Part shown: piece after piece, positions 25,769-36,322 of the stretch
How positions within the stretch are numbered: position 1 is the first letter of the stretch
Layout of the letters: each line of letters starts with the position of its first letter
Source of the DNA: Sphingobacterium sp. B16(2022)
GTDB lineage: Bacteria; Bacteroidota; Bacteroidia; Sphingobacteriales; Sphingobacteriaceae
DNA: 64,000 bases
Assembly: GCF_012030425.1 (NCBI RefSeq)
Contig: NZ_JAAUVN010000003.1
Location: 558,001 to 622,000 of the forward strand
Reading direction: 5' to 3'
Position numbers and translations under genes: made by a program
Notes under the pieces: generated by a model
Seen by the model: only the letters and a program-made list of their open reading frames with translations
Told to the model about the DNA's origin: nothing
Databases searched by the model: none

Positions 25769-28700
25769 TTACTGCCAAATCTTAACATGTTCAAATAAAC
25801 CATATCCTTCTTGATTGTTGGTTGCAATCTGATATAGTCCTACGCGTAGTTTTTGTCCTTTCCAATCTGAACGCAGAAATGGGGTATTGGGAAGATCAAT
25901 CCAGGTAATACCATCCTGAGAACTGCGAAGAAAGAAATAATCATCTATTTTTTGTATTTGGATATAAGGAAAAAATTGTAACCCTGTCCCATTATTTCCT
26001 TCTTGATGAGTTTGATAGCCTATACTTCGCGCTAAATTACCCAAATTCCAGCCCGTTAATACCGTATTATTGATATAAGAATTAAATTGTTCGCCTGCCT
26101 GTATCATGATACCAGCTTCACTGGAAGTGCGGCTTTTTTCGGCTAGTCCAGCGACATCTTTTACATGAACTTGAATGGTGAAATCTCCTTCCAATTCTCT
26201 ATATACAAATGGAGGTAATAGTTTTGCATCGCCCCATTTAGTATGCTTAGAGCCTAACGTCCATTGTCCGTCAACTCCACTGATGCGAACTTGTGTACTA
26301 TCTGGATAAGTACCGACTTGACAACCATCCCAATAGGGAATTTCTTTTTGTCCCAAATCAAATGTTTGGGTAACAGATGGAGCAATCAACAGCGGTTTGG
26401 ACTTCGGGATATCAACCACTAATGCTTTACTCACATTTCCGAACTCATCTTTTGCAAAAATTGAAATAGTCTTGCCCACATGTGCGCGATCGAATAAATG
26501 ATAAGGTTCTTGAATCCAACCCGTATCGTATTGACCTGTAGAAAATAGATACAACAAGTCAGACCGATCTCCACGGATCTGTACAAATATATTGTTATCA
26601 TTGATCCAATACGGATTAACCGCAGTAACCGGTACATAATTATTCAGATCAGCGGCACTTTTAGCTTTCCATGTCTGATAGTTTTCGTGCATCTGATCTA
26701 ACGAAAATTTTTCAGGATAAGCATTGAAAAAATGAACAGCATGTTTCAATTCAAATTGATCATTTTTTATGCGCAACAGTCTATTCATCTGTTTCACCTG
26801 ATCTTGTTTTCCATTTTTATAAAATAACGTTTTTCCCTGATCGCATATTGCCAAACCGTGATTCCAAGCTTGACCATCAAACCAGTCAAAAGCTAAGGTA
26901 TAGGATGGTTGAACAATAATACTAGACAATGCAGAATCTTTCAATTCACCCATTTTAAGGGCAGTACGATTGCCTTGTAAGAGCACTTCTCCATAAACTA
27001 CAATGTCATGATGTTGACTGGATCCCTGATTTCTTACTTTGTTGATTTTACCGATAGCAAGATCATCTGTCTGTATTGCGAAAAACATATTTTCAGCATG
27101 ATAAAAAGTCTCCTTTTCCTTTATTAATGTAGCAGAGAGATCCACATTAGCTACCTTAAAATCTGCCAGATAACCTGAAAAATGCTGATCCAAAAGATCC
27201 GATGCGCCTACCACAAAATAATCTGCAGGATTAACAAATAACATTCTGTTTTCTTCTCGTTGCAACTGTCCGTCCACATAAATACGTTCCATATAACCAT
27301 CAAATGAAATTATGATATGGTGCCAATGATCTGCTAGCGGTAGCGTCTTAAAACCCATATCAGGCCAGGCACCATGGATAACAGCTCCGCGCTGCGCATC
27401 TGTTCCATAACCGAATATTGCTTTGCTAATATCTTGATTGCCTTTAGACCACGCTACGACGTTTTCAAATCGATCTATGTTAGGATTGTTTATCCACATA
27501 GATACGGTGTAAGGACTATTACCGGCTAGCGATTGAGGAACTGTAAATGTCGAACGAAGTGAAGCTGAACCATTTAAGAAAAAGGCTTTCTTCCCTTGGT
27601 AATTCTTGACATAAACGGGTTTTTCACTATCTAAACTTCCTTTTAACAAGCCCTTGTTTTGGATCGTTGTGATGCGCTCACCTTCACGATAATCCAACGC
27701 ATCTAAATGGATTAAAGAACCAAAAGTCTTCTCATTAGGAGCCATATTTTGCGGGGCTGACCATACCGTTTCTTCCATGAGAGGCTTATCATAAACTTTA
27801 ATATTCCATACTCCACGAGGCAAACCCGCTAATTGTGTATTCAATATATGGAGACGGACATATCGTGCCGCTACATTTCCATGCGACAATACTGGACTTG
27901 CCCAACGGTTATTGTTAGACTGATCATCATACGGTGTCCAATTTTTAGCATCTGTTGAAGTTTCTATCCGGTATTGGTAAGCATAAGTAGGATATTCAAA
28001 TTGAATGGCAACAGTCTGTACATCTGTTATTTTTTCCAGGTCGATCATGAGCCAGGCGGGTTGATGATTGTCTTTTGCTCTCCATAAAGTTCCGTTATTG
28101 TCATCAACCAAAAAGGACGCCCTAAAATCTTCATTATAAAAAGAAGAGACCACCACAGGCTTTCCAAACGCTCGATCCTCCGGATAAGATTTTTGTTTGA
28201 TGAGATCAGCAATTCCTTCATGCGTAGGAACGACTTTTTGTATATCCCCCTCAGGTGTAAAAAAAAGCTCATCTACTGCAATTTGCCTATGAAAACCACC
28301 ACCTGAATGCGGATTGTTATGCCTGTGATACACGATGTAATATCGACCTCCTTCTTCCAGCACACTATGGTGCCCAGGACCATGTATTGTACCATCATCA
28401 TTTGTTACCAATATGGGATTATCGGCCGGATATTCAAATGGTCCCATCGGTCCTACCGTACTTTTTACATATTGGACGCGGTAAGTATGATCTTCGCAAT
28501 GACCAGATGAATACATCATATAATATATACCATTGCGTTCAAACATAAATGGAGCTTCAAAAAAATCTTTTGCCACTGTGTTGGGGATCAACTCAATTTT
28601 TTCAAAGCTCTTCATGTCTTGCCCCATTAATCCTACAGCGCAGCCATGGTCTGGATAAATACCCCAAGTACCCCAATACATATAAATTTTTCCGTCCCGA

Positions 28701-29164
28701 TCCGTAAATGTTTGACCATCCAAGGTAATCACTCCAGGAATCATATAATTGGGTATAATAGATTTACCGTTATCAACCAAAGATGTCCAAGGCCCAACAG
28801 GTGTATCTGATACCGCACCGAATATCTCAACAGGCTGACTATAATACAGATAATACCTTCCGTCATATCCTTTTGTCATATCGGGAGCCCAATACCAATG
28901 CGTATTAGGCCAGTTCATGGGTTGTATAGTCCAATTCTTAAAATCTGTGGAGGTCCATGCCTGCGATGGACCAGCCCCCCACCCATTCCCATCAGTTGTA
29001 GCGTAAATATAGTAGGTGTCGCCTATTTTTTTGATTGTAGGATCAGCAAAATACCCTGGCAATAATGGGTTCATAGCATGAGGTGCTTCATACTTTTTTA
29101 ATGACTGAGCAGATCCAGCTCCCATGATAAGGGAGAAAAAAGCTGAAAACAAAATTTTTTTCAT
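25769..29164 (-). CDS. Multidomain secreted GH43 enzyme with F5/8-type, LamG-like and C-terminal beta domains
   Basis: An 1131-residue exported protein (signal peptide to about residue 19). Residues about 28-330 form a GH43 propeller with GYFADPT (base Asp), ITLDGQTFTD (modulator Asp) and FFEAPFMF (acid Glu). Then an F5/8-type C (CBM32-like) domain at about 335-465, a LamG/concanavalin-like domain at about 515-685 (SPYTVSMWINN, YMERIYVDGQL, FSGYLADFKV), a linker, and a C-terminal beta domain at about 960-1131 resembling DUF1349 (GDFTIQVHV, EAGIMIQAG, YFFLRSSQDG). Most likely an alpha-L-arabinofuranosidase or related activity on complex plant glycans. A hairpin terminator separates it from the GH127/146 gene upstream. 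Confidence 0.85.
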   Translation of the reverse strand: MKKILFSAFFSLIMGAGSAQSLKKYEAPHAMNPLLPGYFADPTIKKIGDTYYIYATTDGNGWGAGPSQAWTSTDFKNWTIQPMNWPNTHWYWAPDMTKGYDGRYYLYYSQPVEIFGAVSDTPVGPWTSLVDNGKSIIPNYMIPGVITLDGQTFTDRDGKIYMYWGTWGIYPDHGCAVGLMGQDMKSFEKIELIPNTVAKDFFEAPFMFERNGIYYMMYSSGHCEDHTYRVQYVKSTVGPMGPFEYPADNPILVTNDDGTIHGPGHHSVLEEGGRYYIVYHRHNNPHSGGGFHRQIAVDELFFTPEGDIQKVVPTHEGIADLIKQKSYPEDRAFGKPVVVSSFYNEDFRASFLVDDNNGTLWRAKDNHQPAWLMIDLEKITDVQTVAIQFEYPTYAYQYRIETSTDAKNWTPYDDQSNNNRWASPVLSHGNVAARYVRLHILNTQLAGLPRGVWNIKVYDKPLMEETVWSAPQNMAPNEKTFGSLIHLDALDYREGERITTIQNKGLLKGSLDSEKPVYVKNYQGKKAFFLNGSASLRSTFTVPQSLAGNSPYTVSMWINNPNIDRFENVVAWSKGNQDISKAIFGYGTDAQRGAVIHGAWPDMGFKTLPLADHWHHIIISFDGYMERIYVDGQLQREENRMLFVNPADYFVVGASDLLDQHFSGYLADFKVANVDLSATLIKEKETFYHAENMFFAIQTDDLAIGKINKVRNQGSSQHHDIVVYGEVLLQGNRTALKMGELKDSALSSIIVQPSYTLAFDWFDGQAWNHGLAICDQGKTLFYKNGKQDQVKQMNRLLRIKNDQFELKHAVHFFNAYPEKFSLDQMHENYQTWKAKSAADLNNYVPVTAVNPYWINDNNIFVQIRGDRSDLLYLFSTGQYDTGWIQEPYHLFDRAHVGKTISIFAKDEFGNVSKALVVDIPKSKPLLIAPSVTQTFDLGQKEIPYWDGCQVGTYPDSTQVRISGVDGQWTLGSKHTKWGDAKLLPPFVYRELEGDFTIQVHVKDVAGLAEKSRTSSEAGIMIQAGEQFNSYINNTVLTGWNLGNLARSIGYQTHQEGNNGTGLQFFPYIQIQKIDDYFFLRSSQDGITWIDLPNTPFLRSDWKGQKLRVGLYQIATNNQEGYGLFEHVKIWQ

Positions 29165-29182
29165 AGTCTGTATGTATAATAA

Positions 29183-29211
29183 AGGGGTACATCGTCAAGC
29201 AAAGTACCCCT
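29183..29211 (-). terminator. Hairpin terminator/attenuator after the GH127/146-type gene
   Basis: AGGGGTAC (29183-29190) pairs with GTACCCCT (29204-29211) around a 13-nt loop, followed on the minus strand by TTTATT. It lies between the GH127/146-type gene (stop 29236) and the GH43 gene (start 29164), so it may end transcription or lower read-through between the two enzymes. Confidence 0.7.
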
Positions 29212-29235
29212 CAGATTTTTTAGCATAATTTGCAC

Positions 29236-32200
29236 TTATTTCAACGTAACATCCAAATAAACAGAGTGTCGTCCGTAGGTATCATAGAATGGTTTAAAAT
29301 CAACTCCATCAATCTTGAACGCTAAACGCTGCGGATCTCCCGTTATTGATTTACTGATATCCTTTGCATCCAAAGACACTTTACGCCAATCTTTTCTCGC
29401 TTCCGGTTCTTGAGCCGCCAACAAGATAGGTCCATAAAATAAACTGGCAATATTCTGTTGATCCATGACCGGATCTAAATAAAATTGGAAAGGCATTTTC
29501 AGCGTAATGCGATCACCATTCTTCCAATGGCGACTCAATTTCAAGTAAGAACTTGGCTTTGCCTGTACTTTTTGATCTTTACCGTTAATAGTCACATAAA
29601 ATCCTTTGGTTGCCCAGCTCGGCACACGGATATGAAGATCAAATTTACCATTTCCATTTATGGTCAGCTCGGTCTCGTCTTGTTTTGGAAAGCTGGTCTT
29701 CTGTTCCACAGTCACCTTACGTTCAGTCCAGTCCAAAGTAGAAGGAATAAATAGATTGACATATAAAGCTTGATCATCCTTGCTTTTAAAATAAATACTA
29801 TTCTGCAATTTGGTACTACTTTCTATTGCGGTACCATTACAACACGTAAAGCCTGTCATATTGGGGTTTCCAAATTGCTTTATTGCTCCTGGTCTCAGTG
29901 GCACATGGTACGTATTCGCTGGAGTATTTTCAGCAACAGAAGCTAAAATATGGTTATACAATCCACGTTCATAGTAATCCATATATTCAGCACGTTGATC
30001 AAAAAGAAACAGGTTGCTCGTTAATTTAAGCATATTATAAGTCGCACAAGTTTCATTCTGTCCACCTTCAGAAAAACCATTTTCATATAACGTCGCCGGT
30101 TCTGCTGTAAAAACTTCAGCATTAGCCGGATTGCGTGCACCCGCAACCCCACCTATGCTGTACATGTAGTCATTGACAGCTTTATACCAGAAATTGTCTG
30201 CTACGCGGTAGTATTCAGGTAGGTTTGAAACTTGGTATAGCTCGATACTCCCCACAATTTGTGGAATATGTTGATTGGCATGCAACCCCCGAAAAGTATC
30301 GACATTCTTCGCCAATCCATGTGCATGCTGCGCATTGCCAAAGAACATATCGATATTGTCAAACAATTGAGCAGTTTTCAAATAGTGTTCCTTATTGGTG
30401 ATGCGGTAGAGATGCGCCATTGTCTCATTCATTCCTCCAAATTCACCTGCAATGTAAGTATTCCATACCTTTATCAGGGTCTCCTTAGGCAATTGACTAA
30501 GACGCGCATGCACCCAGTCTGCCATTCCTGTTGCCACTTGAAGCGCCTTTTCATTGCCGCTTACCTCATAAATATCAATTAAGCCGGCCAAAATTTTATG
30601 TAAGGTATAATAGGGAGCCCAAACTTGCGTTTTCTGTCCCCCATATTTCGCACCCTTTTCCAACATAATAAATTGATCGGGTGGATAGGCGCTAATATAA
30701 CCTACACCCCAATTCCAATAATCCGTACGGATACCTTCTTGACTCAGATCAGAGTCATAGGTTGATTTGCCTGGACCGTAAGGTACAGCAGTCGGATCAG
30801 CTATAGCCACGGCATCTGCTTGTTGTGGTTTGCCCGACAATTGTGCCAGTTCGTATAGGTTATTGACCATATACGTCATTTTCTCTGCAAAGTTAGCGTG
30901 CAAAGTTTTATCATATCCAGTACTCGCATAGGCCTGTGCAATCGCAGTCAAATAATGACCCGTAGCATGGCCTCTGAGTTTGGTATCCTGACTATCCCAG
31001 ACCCCTAAAGGTTTAGCACCTTCAGGCTGTCGTTTCCCAAATGCATCACGAAACATATAGAGAAAAGAGTTGGGATCAGTCGTCGCTAATGTGTTGATAA
31101 ATTTATCCCGATTTTCAATGAATTTCGTTTCTTGATTTTGCGCATCAGCTTGCAAGGAAACCTGATTAAGATCAAAAACTTCCAGCTTTAAGCTTGGTGC
31201 AGCATTGGTCTTGCTTGACTTTACAGTCACGATTGCTTTAGGTTGTAAATCTGTTCCCGGAACTCGTCCTGTAATGGTATAACGTCCAGCTTCCAAGACG
31301 GTACTGTTATCATTTGGCGAAGGCCACAATACCCGTACTTTAGGACCAACCATCTCCTCTTTATATGTTCCCTGTATATAACTTGGTAAACGTGGTAAAT
31401 CTCCTAATGCGGTTTCCACCTGTATATCTGGCACAGCAACTAAGTAAGCATTATAGAGTTGTGCTTGGGTCAATGGAAACTCCGGTAGGTTATCCTCCAC
31501 TTTCGTCACATTTACGTCGCGATTACTTACTCCACGTTGTGAATTGGTATAAATTCCAGTAAGCTGATTTTTACTCAGCGGAACACGATAGATCCGAAAA
31601 TCATGCAACATGCCATCCAATGACGGAGATCCTGTCAAAAATGATTTTCCGATATACAATTTGTTCTTATCTCCAGAAGATCCAAAAACTTCGGTCAACT
31701 CACGCGGTATCTGCTTAGATTCCCCAACAAGCACAGCATCCACATAAGTCTTCATCGTTTTAGCCGGAATATCCACCACGATCGTCAGGTAAACCCACTT
31801 GTTCAATACTAATGCTGGAGAAACCGCTCCTTTTTGATTATTTTTCCCTGCTGTTATTAAACTTTGGAAACCATCTTGAATGGTCGTGCCAAAAGGAGCT
31901 GCAAAGAAATGTTTATGCACATCCTTTCCAAAGTCAAAAAAGACTTGATTTTTTTTATCCGAACGCAAATAAACCCAACCTGAGATACTTAACGACTCCA
32001 TATCGGTCAATGCATCAGCAGGGATCTGTATAAAATCATTACTTTCTCCCGTCAACGACAATACTTTTCCAAACCGCTTATCGTTGATAAATGCAGCATT
32101 CCGTCCAGCTGTGGCATGCAGATTATTTCGAGACCAATCTTTCAAATCTCCATTAAATACATATCGTGCGATCATTCCAGTTTCGCCGATTCCATCCAAT

Positions 32201-32295
32201 ATCTGATCCCCATTTTGAGCCTGCACTGGGCTGAACCCTTTCGTTAGGATCGTAGCAACGAGGATAACACGTAAAAAAAAAGTGTAACTTTTCAT
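29236..32295 (-). CDS. LamG-linked beta-L-arabinofuranosidase, GH127/GH146-type (DUF1680 fold)
   Basis: A 1019-residue exported enzyme (signal peptide to about residue 27). Residues about 40-235 are a LamG-like domain (GMIARYVFNGDL, LSISGWVYL, LDGMLHDFRIYR); about 300-355 an Ig-like bacterial domain; and about 370-1000 the (alpha/alpha)6 barrel plus beta sandwiches of the former DUF1680 group. The zinc/nucleophile set of HypBA1-type enzymes is present: GQNETCATYN (Glu and Cys near 744-746) and GFTCCNGT with the paired Cys near 816-817, the first of which is the nucleophile in that family. Such enzymes remove beta-L-arabinofuranose from hydroxyproline-linked arabinan or pectic side chains. The hydroxyproline operon begins just downstream of this point. 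Confidence 0.88.
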   Translation of the reverse strand: MKSYTFFLRVILVATILTKGFSPVQAQNGDQILDGIGETGMIARYVFNGDLKDWSRNNLHATAGRNAAFINDKRFGKVLSLTGESNDFIQIPADALTDMESLSISGWVYLRSDKKNQVFFDFGKDVHKHFFAAPFGTTIQDGFQSLITAGKNNQKGAVSPALVLNKWVYLTIVVDIPAKTMKTYVDAVLVGESKQIPRELTEVFGSSGDKNKLYIGKSFLTGSPSLDGMLHDFRIYRVPLSKNQLTGIYTNSQRGVSNRDVNVTKVEDNLPEFPLTQAQLYNAYLVAVPDIQVETALGDLPRLPSYIQGTYKEEMVGPKVRVLWPSPNDNSTVLEAGRYTITGRVPGTDLQPKAIVTVKSSKTNAAPSLKLEVFDLNQVSLQADAQNQETKFIENRDKFINTLATTDPNSFLYMFRDAFGKRQPEGAKPLGVWDSQDTKLRGHATGHYLTAIAQAYASTGYDKTLHANFAEKMTYMVNNLYELAQLSGKPQQADAVAIADPTAVPYGPGKSTYDSDLSQEGIRTDYWNWGVGYISAYPPDQFIMLEKGAKYGGQKTQVWAPYYTLHKILAGLIDIYEVSGNEKALQVATGMADWVHARLSQLPKETLIKVWNTYIAGEFGGMNETMAHLYRITNKEHYLKTAQLFDNIDMFFGNAQHAHGLAKNVDTFRGLHANQHIPQIVGSIELYQVSNLPEYYRVADNFWYKAVNDYMYSIGGVAGARNPANAEVFTAEPATLYENGFSEGGQNETCATYNMLKLTSNLFLFDQRAEYMDYYERGLYNHILASVAENTPANTYHVPLRPGAIKQFGNPNMTGFTCCNGTAIESSTKLQNSIYFKSKDDQALYVNLFIPSTLDWTERKVTVEQKTSFPKQDETELTINGNGKFDLHIRVPSWATKGFYVTINGKDQKVQAKPSSYLKLSRHWKNGDRITLKMPFQFYLDPVMDQQNIASLFYGPILLAAQEPEARKDWRKVSLDAKDISKSITGDPQRLAFKIDGVDFKPFYDTYGRHSVYLDVTLK

Positions 32296-32486
32296 GTCTA
32301 AATCATTCCTTTATGAGCTCGCAAGCTCGGTTTAAAGTTATAAAGGCGATGAAGCCTTCAAATTATTTCCTGAGCTCACAAGCTCAATTTTCATTCTGTC
32401 TATGTTCAACAACATGCAAGCAACCGTTAAATCTATCTATAATCACAAAAATTAATTTTTCGATCTTATCTATGTGCATGCCTGTC

Positions 32487-32513
32487 TATGCCAATCGTTT
32501 TACGATCGGCATA
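32487..32513 (-). terminator. Weak hairpin after the peptidase gene
   Basis: TATGCC-A-ATCG pairs with CGAT-C-GGCATA around a 5-nt loop, downstream of the minus-strand peptidase gene ending at 32568. There is no T-run after it, so it could be a processing or rho-assisted site rather than an intrinsic terminator. Two near-identical short repeats GAGCTCGCAAGCTC and GAGCTCACAAGCTC lie between it and 32296. Confidence 0.4.
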
Positions 32514-32567
32514 ATGATAAGATACTCCTGTTTTGGTTTAAAACAATTATCAGTCAGCGCACTTTCG

Positions 32568-34811
32568 CTAATAAGCCGTCCATGCTGGAGGTTCTACTCC
32601 AAGCAAGTGTTTCACGAAATAATCGCGACGTTTCTTTTCTCCAAAATCACCACCAGAAGCATGCCCCATTCCCGGAACCATAATGAAGTCGTGGTCTTTA
32701 CCATGTTTAATCAACTGATTAACGAACTGATAAGTCGATGCAGGATCCACATTATCGTCTAACTCACCCACGATCAATAGCAACTTTCCTTCTAATTTAT
32801 ATGCATTTTCGATATTAGAGCAAGCTGCATATTCAGGTCCGATCGGCCAGCCCATCCATTGTTCATTCCACCATATTTTATCCATACGATTATCATGGCA
32901 TCCACAAGATGAAACCCCTACCTTATAAAATTCAGGATGAAACAAGAGTGCTCCAGCAGAAGACTGACCTCCAGCAGAAGTACCATAAATACCGACTTTT
33001 TCAATATTCATATAGGGATATTTAAGCGCGGCAGCCTTCATCCAGGCAATACGATCAGGAAAACCAGCATCTTTTAAATTTTTCCATGCCACATCTTGAA
33101 ATGCCTTCGAACGATTGGATGTTCCCATTCCGTCAATCTGCACGACTATAAAGCCCAGTTCAGCAAGTTCAGCTAGTCCTGCCGGATTAGCAGAAAATGA
33201 TTTAGGGACAAAAGCGCTATGTGGACCAGCGTAGATATACTCGATGACAGGATATTTTTTGTTCGGATCAAAATTTCGTGGACGGACTATAATCCCCCAG
33301 ATCTCTGTTTTACCATCTCTAGCCAGAGACTTAAACACTTCAGGTTTGCGCCATCCCGTAGCCTCCAGATCCGAAATATCTGCATGTTCCAAATCCATCA
33401 CAGTCTGTCCATCTGCCACACGTCTTAGTACGGCCTGCGGAGCTTGGTCAACCCGAGAGTAGAGATCCACAAATAAGGTTTGATCGTTATTGAAGGTTGC
33501 CTGATGATTGGCTGCTTCAGGAGTAAGTTCCTTCAAACCCTTACCATCAAAACCAATTGCGTAATAACGGATTAAGTAAGGATCCAAATCTTTATTCATG
33601 CCACTCGCCTCAAAAATAATTTTTTTGTTATCCTCATCGACATTAACAACTTTACGCACGACCCAATTTCCTTTTGTAATCTGATGTTTCAATGCGCCCG
33701 TTTTAGCATCGAACAGATACAGATGATTCCACCCATCGCGTTCAGAAGCCCAAATGATGTCATCTGTTTTTTTAAGATCATTCCGATATTTCTTTCCACT
33801 ATAATCAATAAATGTTGCGCTGCGCTCCGAAATAATGACTTTTGTTTTTCCGTCCACAGCATTCAATTCCAGCACGTCATACCGTTGATGACCACGTTGG
33901 TTATATTCAAATGTGATTCCAGTATTATCCGCCTTCCATACCAGTGCAGACAATGAAAATTGATTGGCGATCTGGGCAGGATCTACAGTTATCACCCGAC
34001 CATCCATCACATCAATAATAGTTGGATAATATTGTGACAAAGCATCTCCAGGTTTATTATAATCTCTGGTTTGTAATTTAGGTTGTAATTGATCCACTGG
34101 AGAAGACTCCAATAAAGTCAACTGTCTAATTTCAGCCTTTCGTACTTTTGAAGCAGCCAATTTCTTTGAATCATTGGACCATTGGATACGGGCACTATAA
34201 TACTCACCGGGGCTTCCATCAAAGGTCAACTGTCGCTCACTTTTTGAATCCCCTTTTTTGCTGATGTATACATTACTATTTTTAATATAAGCAGTATAGG
34301 CCTTATCGGGTGAGTCTACAGATTCCCCCTTACTATCATCCCATCGTGCTCCCCAATATCCGTCCGATCTACGGTCAGCACCTGTTGCAGGGACATCTCG
34401 CAACTTGCTCAGTTTATTTTCCTGGGCATTCCACTTCCAGACCACTTTTTCTTCTGTAAACTCCACTTCGTTGGCCGTCAGCACTTTCAGATCTCGTCCC
34501 CACAATACACCTAATTTCACTTCTTTATCCAACTGATCGGATAGCTGCTTTTCAATCGCAGCAACATCGGTATCTATTTTTTTCTTGTTCAGCGCATCGA
34601 CCAGATATAAGCTCCTCTTTCCGTCTTTCTGGGTCACCCGATAAGAAAAACTATCTCCTTTTTCAGACCAAATAATCTGCTGTGGAACCTGATACACCTT
34701 GCCAAATGAACTCCTGATCTCTTTGGCACGTTTATAATCGTCCAATGTGCCCTGTGCCATTGTCGTAAGTTGCAATAGCACCACTAAAACAGCGGTTAAT
34801 GTTAACTTCAT
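32568..34811 (-). CDS. S9-family prolyl oligopeptidase / dipeptidyl-peptidase IV-like enzyme
   Basis: A 747-residue secreted serine peptidase. The start at 34811 gives a signal peptide (MKLTLTAVLVVLLQL to TMAQ); a longer frame to 34955 overlaps the permease gene and is rejected. The N-terminal beta-propeller (about 30-480) is of the DPP IV type, and the catalytic domain has Ser in GTSAGGQSSAG, Asp in VGELDDNVDP and His in GMGHASGG. DPP IV-like enzymes cut after proline (and often hydroxyproline) at position 2. At the end of the hydroxyproline operon it would release Xaa-Pro or Xaa-Hyp dipeptides in the periplasm. Downstream of the permease by 68 bp. Confidence 0.9.
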   Translation of the reverse strand: MKLTLTAVLVVLLQLTTMAQGTLDDYKRAKEIRSSFGKVYQVPQQIIWSEKGDSFSYRVTQKDGKRSLYLVDALNKKKIDTDVAAIEKQLSDQLDKEVKLGVLWGRDLKVLTANEVEFTEEKVVWKWNAQENKLSKLRDVPATGADRRSDGYWGARWDDSKGESVDSPDKAYTAYIKNSNVYISKKGDSKSERQLTFDGSPGEYYSARIQWSNDSKKLAASKVRKAEIRQLTLLESSPVDQLQPKLQTRDYNKPGDALSQYYPTIIDVMDGRVITVDPAQIANQFSLSALVWKADNTGITFEYNQRGHQRYDVLELNAVDGKTKVIISERSATFIDYSGKKYRNDLKKTDDIIWASERDGWNHLYLFDAKTGALKHQITKGNWVVRKVVNVDEDNKKIIFEASGMNKDLDPYLIRYYAIGFDGKGLKELTPEAANHQATFNNDQTLFVDLYSRVDQAPQAVLRRVADGQTVMDLEHADISDLEATGWRKPEVFKSLARDGKTEIWGIIVRPRNFDPNKKYPVIEYIYAGPHSAFVPKSFSANPAGLAELAELGFIVVQIDGMGTSNRSKAFQDVAWKNLKDAGFPDRIAWMKAAALKYPYMNIEKVGIYGTSAGGQSSAGALLFHPEFYKVGVSSCGCHDNRMDKIWWNEQWMGWPIGPEYAACSNIENAYKLEGKLLLIVGELDDNVDPASTYQFVNQLIKHGKDHDFIMVPGMGHASGGDFGEKKRRDYFVKHLLGVEPPAWTAY

Positions 34812-34879
34812 ATGTGTTATTTTTTTATATCTTATAGATGATGCCTTTATCCATAAACAGGCATGATGAAATAAATAGA

Positions 34880-36301
34880 TTACGTCTTCGCTTCCTTTTG
34901 TTTCACAACATAGTATAATGGGATACCCAAAAGCGTGATGATAATACCTGGCCAAGTAAATTGCGGTTTATAGATCACCAACAAAATAATAAACGAGATC
35001 CCCATCAAAATATAGATGGCCGGTATAAAAGGATATCCAAAGGCTTTATAAGGTCTCGGTACATCGGGGCGCTTATATCTTAGCCAAAAGATGCCGATGA
35101 TGCACAAAACATAAAACATAACAACCACACAGGTAATCATATCCAACAAATCGCCATACTTACCTGTTAAACACCATATAGAAGCAATCACCGCCTGCAA
35201 CCACAAAGCGTAAGCCGGTACTGCATTCTTATTTAGGGTTCCTGTTTTCTTAAAAAACAAACCATCCTTAGCCATGGAATAATAGATCCTTGCACCAGCC
35301 AAGATCAGTCCATTGTTACATCCAAAAGTGCTGACCATAATCATAATCGCCAAGATGGCTATACCAACAGGACCAAAAATTTCTTGCGCCACAAGCATGG
35401 CCACACGATCTTTAGGCGCACTGGCCATCTCCTCGATCGTCAATACACCCGTATACATCAAATTTGTCAAAATATAGATCACGGTCACAATGAGAGTCCC
35501 CAGTGCTAAACTCAGCCCAATGTTGCGTTGCGGATTCTTGATCTCGCCTGCTACAGCAGAAGATGAATGCCAGGAATCGCTGCTGAACAACGCCCCTACC
35601 AAAGCAGCAGATATGGCACCAAATGCACCAAAAGTGGCATAATCTGCCGTCGATCCATCCACATTTAATCGCTGTAGATTCCACATATTCTCCGAAGACC
35701 AGTTTTGATTCCACACCTCCAGATCGAAAGCCGCAAAACCAAAAATAACCAATAAAACCAAGCTTAATATTTTGATCAAGGTAAGTATGGTCTGTACCAT
35801 TTTGCCATTCTTTACACCCCCTGTATTAATAAAGGTCAGCAGCAAAATAACAGCGATAGCCAGCACTTGAGCAGATGAAATATGATAGTTCCCCATCACC
35901 AGCAAATAAACATCTTCATCTAGTACCGGAAACAAATAAGCTGTAAACTTGGAGAAAGCAACCCCCACAGCTGCAATCGTAGCCGTCTGAATAACGGCAA
36001 AAAAAGTCCAACCGAACGTAAAACTAACCACCGGCCCATAAGCTTCTTTGAGATAAACATACTGACCACCAGCTTTCGGAAACATGGCACTGAGCTCGCC
36101 ATAACTCAAAGCTGCGGCTAAAGTCATAAATCCGCAGATCAGCCACACCACCATCAGCCAGCCAGCAGACCCCGTATTTCGGGCGATATCTGACGATACA
36201 ATAAAGATACCCGAACCAATCATACTTCCGGCAACGAGCATCGTTGCATCCAATAAACCTAAGGACTTTTTGAAATCTTGACTATTTTCTTGACTGCTCA
36301 T
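34880..36301 (-). CDS. APC-family amino-acid permease
   Basis: A 473-residue inner-membrane transporter with about 12 hydrophobic helices. The first helix carries the APC hallmark LLDATMLVAGSMIGSGIFIV (unwound GSGI substrate site). Helices follow to the KRPDVPRPYKAFGYPFIPAIY loop, typical of the LAT/YcaM-type branch. Within an operon for 4-hydroxyproline breakdown, uptake of hydroxyproline or proline is the obvious substrate guess, inferred from context. It starts 21 bp after the DUF885 gene. Confidence 0.88.
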   Translation of the reverse strand: MSSQENSQDFKKSLGLLDATMLVAGSMIGSGIFIVSSDIARNTGSAGWLMVVWLICGFMTLAAALSYGELSAMFPKAGGQYVYLKEAYGPVVSFTFGWTFFAVIQTATIAAVGVAFSKFTAYLFPVLDEDVYLLVMGNYHISSAQVLAIAVILLLTFINTGGVKNGKMVQTILTLIKILSLVLLVIFGFAAFDLEVWNQNWSSENMWNLQRLNVDGSTADYATFGAFGAISAALVGALFSSDSWHSSSAVAGEIKNPQRNIGLSLALGTLIVTVIYILTNLMYTGVLTIEEMASAPKDRVAMLVAQEIFGPVGIAILAIMIMVSTFGCNNGLILAGARIYYSMAKDGLFFKKTGTLNKNAVPAYALWLQAVIASIWCLTGKYGDLLDMITCVVVMFYVLCIIGIFWLRYKRPDVPRPYKAFGYPFIPAIYILMGISFIILLVIYKPQFTWPGIIITLLGIPLYYVVKQKEAKT

Positions 36302-36322
36302 AGATTGAGGATTGAATTGCGC

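Noticed and set aside
34812..34955. N-terminal extension of the S9 peptidase
   Set aside because: It overlaps the permease gene end; the later start begins a proper signal peptide.
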